Shown: positions 50,601 through 64,000 of the stretch, in pieces | Numbering within the stretch: position 1 is the stretch's first letter | Layout of the letters: each line of letters begins with the position of its first letter | NCBI RefSeq assembly: GCF_027596085.1 | Contig: NC_072462.1 | Location: forward strand, 18,774,421-18,838,420 | Reading direction: 5' to 3' | Length of the DNA: 64,000 nucleotides | Source: Anoplopoma fimbria | Taxonomy: Eukaryota > Chordata > Actinopteri > Perciformes > Anoplopomatidae | The notes under the pieces: generated by a model | Databases searched by the model: none | What the model was told of the DNA's origin: nothing | Seen by the model: only the letters and a program-made list of their open reading frames with translations | Translations under genes and position numbers: made by a program

Positions 50601-50866
50601 TGGGCCCCTATGTAACTTGCTCTCCATAATATTTCATTTACTGCCTTTTGTAAGCAAAAACAGAGGCTTTTTGCGGCGCTACTCTTGACTAAAATGCATC
50701 TTGGCTCTCTCAGTTAAATCTGTATATTTATTTTCCCAGGTCTGGACCCTCTCAGTCTGGGGTGGTCCTCCCAGCCCTCAAACAGAGCCTCAGCTCCACC
50801 ATTGCAGAGAGACAGAGGAGGACCCGTGCTGTGCAGAGAGACCGTTTCAAAAGGACGGTGCAGTGA
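44681..50866 (+). CDS. ccdc74: ccdc74, coiled-coil domain protein 74
   Basis: CCDC74A/B are microtubule-associated coiled-coil proteins reported to act at the mitotic spindle. Seven exons join in frame: 44681-45017, 46525-46572, 47246-47363, 49924-50122, 50302-50402, 50520-50579 and 50740-50866, giving 329 residues (human about 378). After a basic, Pro/Ser-rich N-terminus comes the conserved coil NIQFLQRQHKDTLQKLHEEI and YLRRENK, then ELQYKMIMEPQK. A second block has TLQECEVIIRQLYNANSLQSQE. The C-terminus has VLPALKQ..., IAERQRRTRAVQRDRFKR. All three blocks match human CCDC74A from memory. A perfect 42-bp duplication in exon 1 repeats GAADASSHSDVDRR. The end of exon 6 is less certain, because the in-frame donor is a weak GTGTGT at 50580. 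A second donor 12 bp further on would add four residues. Confidence 0.88.
44831..44914 (+). repeat. ccdc74: Perfect 42-bp coding tandem duplication in ccdc74 exon 1
   Basis: Two identical 42-bp copies (44831-44872 and 44873-44914) encode GAADASSHSDVDRR twice, and the first bases of a third copy follow. The absence of any difference implies a recent event or ongoing length variation. Confidence 0.95.
45098..45240 (-). repeat. Short interspersed repeat, family 1 copy B
   Basis: This is a reversed copy of the family seen at 2150-2339. A short block (GCGACTTACAGGAA) next to the tail is missing compared with copies A and C. Confidence 0.75.
45388..45735 (-). repeat. Family 1 copy C with attached degenerate tandem block
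   Basis: The part 45388-45575 is a reversed, nearly full copy of the family at 2150-2339. It continues into about four degenerate units of roughly 33 bp with the core AATACAAATACAGTAAGTGCA at 45600-45735. These units suggest that the full element is longer than copy A. Confidence 0.65.
46703..47071 (+). mobile_element. tRNA-derived SINE (second type) in ccdc74 intron 2
   Basis: The element is about 370 bp. The head has A-box-like GGTGTAGTGGTTAGCAC and B-box-like GGGTTCATTTCC. The body has phrases common in fish SINEs, including CACAGTCCAAAGACATGCAG and GACCTGTCCAGGGTGAACCC. The end is GGATAAGCAGG followed by an ATGG run. It differs from the SINEs at 21614 and 54160. Confidence 0.85.
47364..49923 (+). 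other. ccdc74: ccdc74 intron 3
   Basis: This intron contains the hairpin at 48125-48182 and surrounding sequence at about 47430-48600 that looks repeat-derived, with phrases such as GCATTCTGTCAAGGAA and AAGGCCCTGACATT. I cannot assign that sequence to a family. No coding exon is supported. Confidence 0.5.
48125..48182. repeat. 28-bp inverted repeat with 2-nt loop
   Basis: The left arm 48125-48152 and right arm 48155-48182 are complementary over 28 bp, with one G:T-type mismatch and a CT loop. It may be an extreme palindrome within a mobile element or a local fold-back duplication. A stem with a 2-nt loop is not a normal miRNA precursor. Confidence 0.85.
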
Positions 50867-53828
50867 CAGGATAAAAACCTGCTGGGGCTTTTCATGGTTG
50901 TTCTTAAAAGCCTTATTCACAGTTCTGGATATCCATTTTAAGTATTTATGTCATATAACGTGTTTTTTAAGATGTCCATAATGGGTACAGAAATGTACTC
51001 AAGAAGGACAGATAATATGAAAAGATTAAAAAATGGCCTATAGACTAAAAAGCTTTTAATTTTGCACACAAAAAGAAGTTGAAAGATGGTCTCAAATCTA
51101 CCTTTTGTACTGGGAATGGTACATTTATTTATTTACCTGACAGTGCATTTTAGGACATTTGAAACTATTAAAGTTCAACATCTCTAACTTAACACTGGCT
51201 GCTTATTTTTAACCAAAGGGAGGTTTAGTTTAGTTTTCACTGCACATTTGTTGTAATTCTGCCAAAATGACGGTGGAATTGTTATATATTGTATCACTTT
51301 ATAGAACTTATCACCTGTTAATTTTAAAACAGCTAAGTGTTCAAAACTTTCATCAGTGCAAACAACCAAAGTCGAGCCTTTAAAAGCACATGCAATTAAT
51401 GAAACAGGAGAGACTTACAGGCTTATTTTTTCAGGCACTTTTTGTATCGGTTTGGATTATATTGTATGGAGCAGTGTCCTGCTTTAACTGGTCAGTGCGT
51501 TGCCGTTCATGCACCTGCAGTACAACTTGCATACAGTACAACTTATACAAAACTCTATTAAATTGTCTTAACACAAAATAGCGTTGTCCTGTCTTTTCCT
51601 CACATACTCCAAGAATAAGCTCAGCTTTAGCAATTGTGTGTACATTTCTCAGTGAGGTGGTACAAAGTTGTGAGATTGTTAACAAATTTAAAAGCAACTG
51701 AATTCATTTCATAACATGATTCAAAATGTAGCTTGTAGTTGTGCAACAAAGTAGGGCAGGTCAAGAAGTGCATGCAAATCCATTTTCAAATGGTCTGCAA
51801 TCTAGTGAGTTAATCTTGGCATACAACCTAACACTCCAGTCCATTTAGCGGAGGCAAATATTATGACTGAGATGGAAGTTACTGAATTCACTTCTCGTGA
51901 AGGCTCAACGATAAATCATATCTCAAACTGCATCTCACATTGCCAACTGTCCTATTTTCATCTGCACAATGCCCTCTCTACTACATATACACTTTGTCAG
52001 CAACATCTCATGCAGTAACTGACTTTTCTGTTAGTCTCAACAACACGATTAAAGAGATGGTTGACCCAGAATAATTAAGCCTCCACAGGAGGCATCCCTA
52101 GCATTACTGTTTAGTTTTGCCTACCTTTCTAAAGACGTTCTTAAACCCCTTAATGTGCCTTGTACAATTTAGGTGCCTTTAATGCCATGTTTATGTTTTT
52201 AAGTATGAAACTAAATCTTTCAAATTTACCATTGACATGATCATGCAACAGTCTCAACAGTCTAAAATGAAAAAAAGGAAGAAACTTTACTGTTACAGTA
52301 CCAGTCAAAAGTTTGGACACACCTTCTCATTCAATGGTTTTTCTTTATTTTTATTTTTTTCTACATTGTAGATTAATATTGAAGACATCCAAACTATGAA
52401 GGAACACATATGGAATTATGTGGTAAACAAACAAATGCTCAACAAACCAGAATATGTTTTATATTTTAGATTCTTCAAAGTAGTTGAATGAGAAGGTGTG
52501 TCCAAACTTTTGACTGGTACTGTATGTTTAAATAAAATACTCTTGCATGCACCCACTAGATGGTGGAGTTTCTGAAGAAACTCTTTCGTGAGCATCCAAA
52601 TGTTCTAAAAAAATCTACAAATGTTTGGCAGGTTACACACAGGTATGAATAATTTACCTTAGCTTATTTCAAAACTTTGCTGAAATGATTTTTATTTGAT
52701 CTTATTTAGTTAATATTCTGCATGGAATTTGAGTATTTTTAATAGCTATAAAAATGCAATTATCTATATGACCTAGCAAATAATCCACCTTACTGAATGG
52801 ATGTCATGACCTTGTAATGAAATAAGAATCTAAAAAAACAAAGGTTCATACCAATTGAATGGTTAAACCGAAATATTTTTGTGAAAATGCAGAGAGATAA
52901 ACAGTTTGCATCCCTCAACATTAGCCTTTTTTACTTTTACTTCTGAGGAGGAAGAGGCCCTGTTTGTTTGTGTCTACACACAAAATGTGGGAATTGGCAG
53001 GCATTATCCATTAAGACCCAGTGGGTGCAAATCTATTAACATTCAGACAGCGCTGCAGTGATGAGAGCTGCTCCGTGCCAGCTGCAGCCTCATGATGCAT
53101 GGTCCCTGAAACCACAATAACCAGAGGAACAGAGCTACAGCTTTATATATTTTACTTTCATCAATTAGCAGAAGTTGTTCTGCCACTTTGGACGGCCTGT
53201 CATGTTCAATCAGAATGTTCCAACATATCTTTGGTTTGTGTAACTTTTTATTCTGGCGTCTTTTGAGTCACTACCCCCACCATTTAAATTCACTCTCTCC
53301 CTTCCCGCATGATGTGTTGTGGGTTGGGTAGGTTGGGGATCTCCAAAACGACGTGTCACAGTTCTGTGATAGATAACACTTATTATGAGTTTGAATGAAG
53401 GGGAAGTTGGAGAACAACAGGAAATTGAAATAGGGAAATATGTAAAACTTTTTACGGCTGGCATGAAATAGCTGTTGACTGTGCAAATATACTGTACCTC
53501 AAACATATGAGCCAGTCATGAAACCACAGTAAGCTACAGACATACAAAATAATAGACTACAAAGAAATACATCATACTACAACAATGTCGTTTAATAGGA
53601 CAGTCAGACAGACAGGGAACCCATTGAAGATGATTATGTTGTCAGATATGATTGGGTGTAGAAATGTCATGACTTAAATCTGCACTCATTCATTAATCAT
53701 AATACAGTAATAATAGTGAAATTAAACTTTTTATTCTGCCTTGGGAATGCTCTTGAGGATGGGAACCCCAGTGAACTTGGCTATTTATCTTAAATGCCCT
53801 TTTACTTTAAGAAGTTTATAGATGTATA
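50867..53828. other. ccdc74 3'UTR and intergenic
   Basis: ATTAAA-type hexamers near 51025 and 51165 could end the ccdc74 transcript. Beyond them the sequence is AT-rich with no gene seen. The Tc1-type MITE copy 6 lies at 52296-52522. Confidence 0.5.
52296..52522 (-). mobile_element. Tc1/mariner-like MITE copy 6, isolated and inverted
   Basis: This 227-bp copy has TA on both sides and the same TIRs as the array at 18592-20438. Its interior runs in the opposite direction. It shows the family also occurs as single insertions. Confidence 0.85.
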
Positions 53829-54560
53829 CAGTGGTGGAACACAACTAAATACATTTATTTGTACTTAAGAAGAGTGTTGGCGTGCTTATATACTCATTTT
53901 CATTTTACTTTAAACACCTATGTAAAATGCAAACAATGTACTTTTTACTCCACTATGTTTAGTTTACAGTTATTGTTACTATTTACTTTGCAACTTAAGA
54001 TTGTATAAAGAAATGAAATGATTAGCTAAGAATAAAGTTTAAATAATTCTACTTGCACGTAATGCTTCAGATTTAACAGTCCAATACTAAGACATTGAAA
54101 AGGAATACTAACAGAGCCACTTGTCCGCATGTACGGAATACTTTATTAAGATGATAATAGCTGCTGTGGCGTAGTGGAGAGCAAGGTAGTTTTCCAATCA
54201 GAGGGTCGGTGGTTCGATACCCGGCTTCGGCAGTCGATGTGTCCTTGGGCAAGACACTTAACCCCAAGTTGCTCCCGAAGGCTTGCCATCGGTGTGGACT
54301 GGATGATGAATGTTAGTTAGAGTCTGATGGTGGCACCTTGCATGGTAGCCTGTCATCAGTGTGTGAATGGGTGAATGATATGTAATATACTACTGACTGT
54401 AAGTCGCTTTGGATAAAAGCGTCTGCTAAATGACTGTAATGTAATGTAATACTTGAGTGTTTTCTAAATGCAGGACTTTAACTTGCAGCATTTTGACATT
54501 ATTTTATACAATATTTGACATTGTGGTATTGCTACTTTTATTTTCGTATTATTGTACAGG
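53829..54560. repeat. Older fish repeat split by a SINE
   Basis: The left part (53829 to about 54159) starts CAGTGGTGGAAC and continues with phrases such as TACTTTTTACTCCACTA, typical of a very common teleost repeat. The right part (54451 to about 54560), with CTTGAGTG and AAATGCAGGACTTTAACTTG, looks like its continuation. A complete SINE sits between them. Confidence 0.55.
54160..54450 (+). mobile_element. tRNA-derived V-type SINE, full-length copy
   Basis: The head GCTGTGGCGTAGTGGAGAGC carries an A-box-like sequence, and GGTTCGATACCC is a good B box. The central domain CCTTGGGCAAGACACTTAAC follows. The tail is TCGCTTTGGATAAAAGCG, CTGCTAAATGACTG and TAATG repeats. It matches the reversed copy at 21614-21914. 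It is not a tRNA gene, because the sequence past the B box does not close an acceptor stem. Confidence 0.88.
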
Positions 54561-54834
54561 ATATGGAAGAACAAGATAATGTGAGATTTACCCATTACCC
54601 ATCTTTTTATGCTGATAGAAGTAGTTGTACCATGTTAGTTATGCAATGAGTCAATTACATTAGGTAACTTTTTACCACACTGTTTTAGAAAACACAAAGC
54701 TGCAGGGTTATGCTGCTGTAATCAAATGTATTTTGACTTTTGGTGTGTTTATGTCATCACTGTTTTATCATTTGTCATACACAATGTTGTGAAGCTGTGT
54801 CGTGGAAACATGATTGACACTCTGCTCTGTTGAG

Positions 54835-63471
<8,637 letters not shown>

Positions 63472-63772
63472 CCCCAGAGTTCGTGGGACCATCTCGTCAG
63501 TATTTCCTGTAGCTGAATCTGCTGGCTGTGTCCACCTTTCCCGCCAGTGTCACCACGGTTACGTGCTTGCCTGCTTGGGGCTGTACCATGATAGCGACCC
63601 CTCTGTTGTTGCCAACCGTTGCAAGGCTTTCTGACTGTTTACAGCTTTGGACGTCGGTTCCAAACTAAAAACCTGACCCCTCTTCTCCCTCTTCCCTTTC
63701 CCATGACTTGGCTCCAGACTGGGCAGTGTTTTTTGCATTAGTGTCTTTTTCATTTACAGATCACTGGGCATC

Positions 63773-63844
63773 AGTGTGAGTGTGAGTGTGAGTGTGAGTG
63801 TGAGTGTGAGTGTGAGTGTGAGTGTGAGTGTGAGTGTGAGTGTG
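63773..63844. repeat. TGTGAG hexanucleotide microsatellite
   Basis: About twelve perfect TGTGAG units lie in the probable crkl 3'UTR, 300 bp after the stop codon. Confidence 0.95.
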
Positions 63845-63947
63845 GGATCACAATAGATATTTACCACATTACATCACAACATGTTAGTTTTTTTTGATTT
63901 TTCAGAATATTTGTAATGTTTGAAGTCTTGGGGACTTAAGAAAGTGT

Positions 63948-63948
63948 T

Positions 63949-63979
<31 letters not shown>
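63948..63979. repeat. TG dinucleotide microsatellite
   Basis: About fifteen TG units lie in the probable crkl 3'UTR, close to the hexanucleotide repeat. Confidence 0.9.
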
Positions 63980-63982
<3 letters not shown>

Positions 63983-64000
63983 TTTTGTTGATGTGAGGAT

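Larger units (their letters stand above)
63472..64000 (+). other. crkl: crkl 3'UTR, start
   Basis: This sequence follows the stop at 63469-63471 and runs to the window end. It contains a hexanucleotide repeat at 63773-63844 and a TG repeat at about 63948-63979. No poly(A) signal is reached within the window. Confidence 0.6.

Noticed and set aside
54160..54235. Possible tRNA gene (good B box)
   Set aside because: It is the tRNA-derived head of a SINE. The downstream sequence does not complete a cloverleaf, and it continues into the SINE body.

Overview
This 64 kb window is nuclear DNA from a ray-finned fish, probably a percomorph-type teleost. The evidence is four intron-containing vertebrate genes with GT-AG splice sites, short teleost-style introns, and many repeats of teleost character: tRNA-derived SINEs, short TIR elements and long CA, AT, AAT and TG microsatellites. 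I cannot name the species. There is no CRISPR array, operon, phage or bacterial feature. I saw no wholly new gene system. The most unusual parts are repeat architecture and candidate control sites.

All four genes lie on the + strand, in the order mmp17, ulk1, ccdc74, crkl. (1) 1-9288 is the 3' part of mmp17 (MT4-MMP, a GPI-anchored matrix metalloproteinase): four exons covering the hemopexin domain and GPI signal, with the catalytic exons upstream of the window. (2) 9289-18591 is intergenic; it holds one near-palindromic MITE inside a degenerate tandem repeat, a CA microsatellite, and little else that I recognise. (3) 18592-20438 is a tandem array of five copies of a short Tc1-type TIR element in a higher-order repeat. 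It ends 3 bp before a CCAAT box. (4) About 20440-43760 is ulk1, the autophagy-initiating kinase. I could assemble 27 coding exons into a continuous 1027-residue frame. CRE and NRF1-type palindromes lie upstream, uORFs lie in the probable leader, and the 3'UTR is about 3 kb. (5) About 44280-50866 is ccdc74, with 7 coding exons and 329 residues. It has a candidate RFX X-box in its promoter region, a perfect 42-bp coding duplication, and introns that hold SINEs, a tail-sharing repeat family and a strong hairpin. (6) 50867-54830 is intergenic and repeat-rich, including a full-length SINE nested in an older repeat and a sixth copy of the Tc1-type element. (7) About 54840 to the window end is crkl, an SH2-SH3-SH3 adaptor with 3 coding exons and 306 residues. 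It has a GC-rich leader, an uninterrupted A run touching the start codon, and the start of its 3'UTR.

The genes do not form one pathway. MMP17 acts at the cell surface, ULK1 starts autophagy, CCDC74 is a coiled-coil spindle or microtubule protein, and CRKL couples phosphotyrosine signals to small GTPase activation. The mmp17-ulk1 pair is also adjacent in human 12q24.33. Human CRKL lies on 22q11 and CCDC74A/B on chromosome 2, so the fish linkage is of comparative interest.
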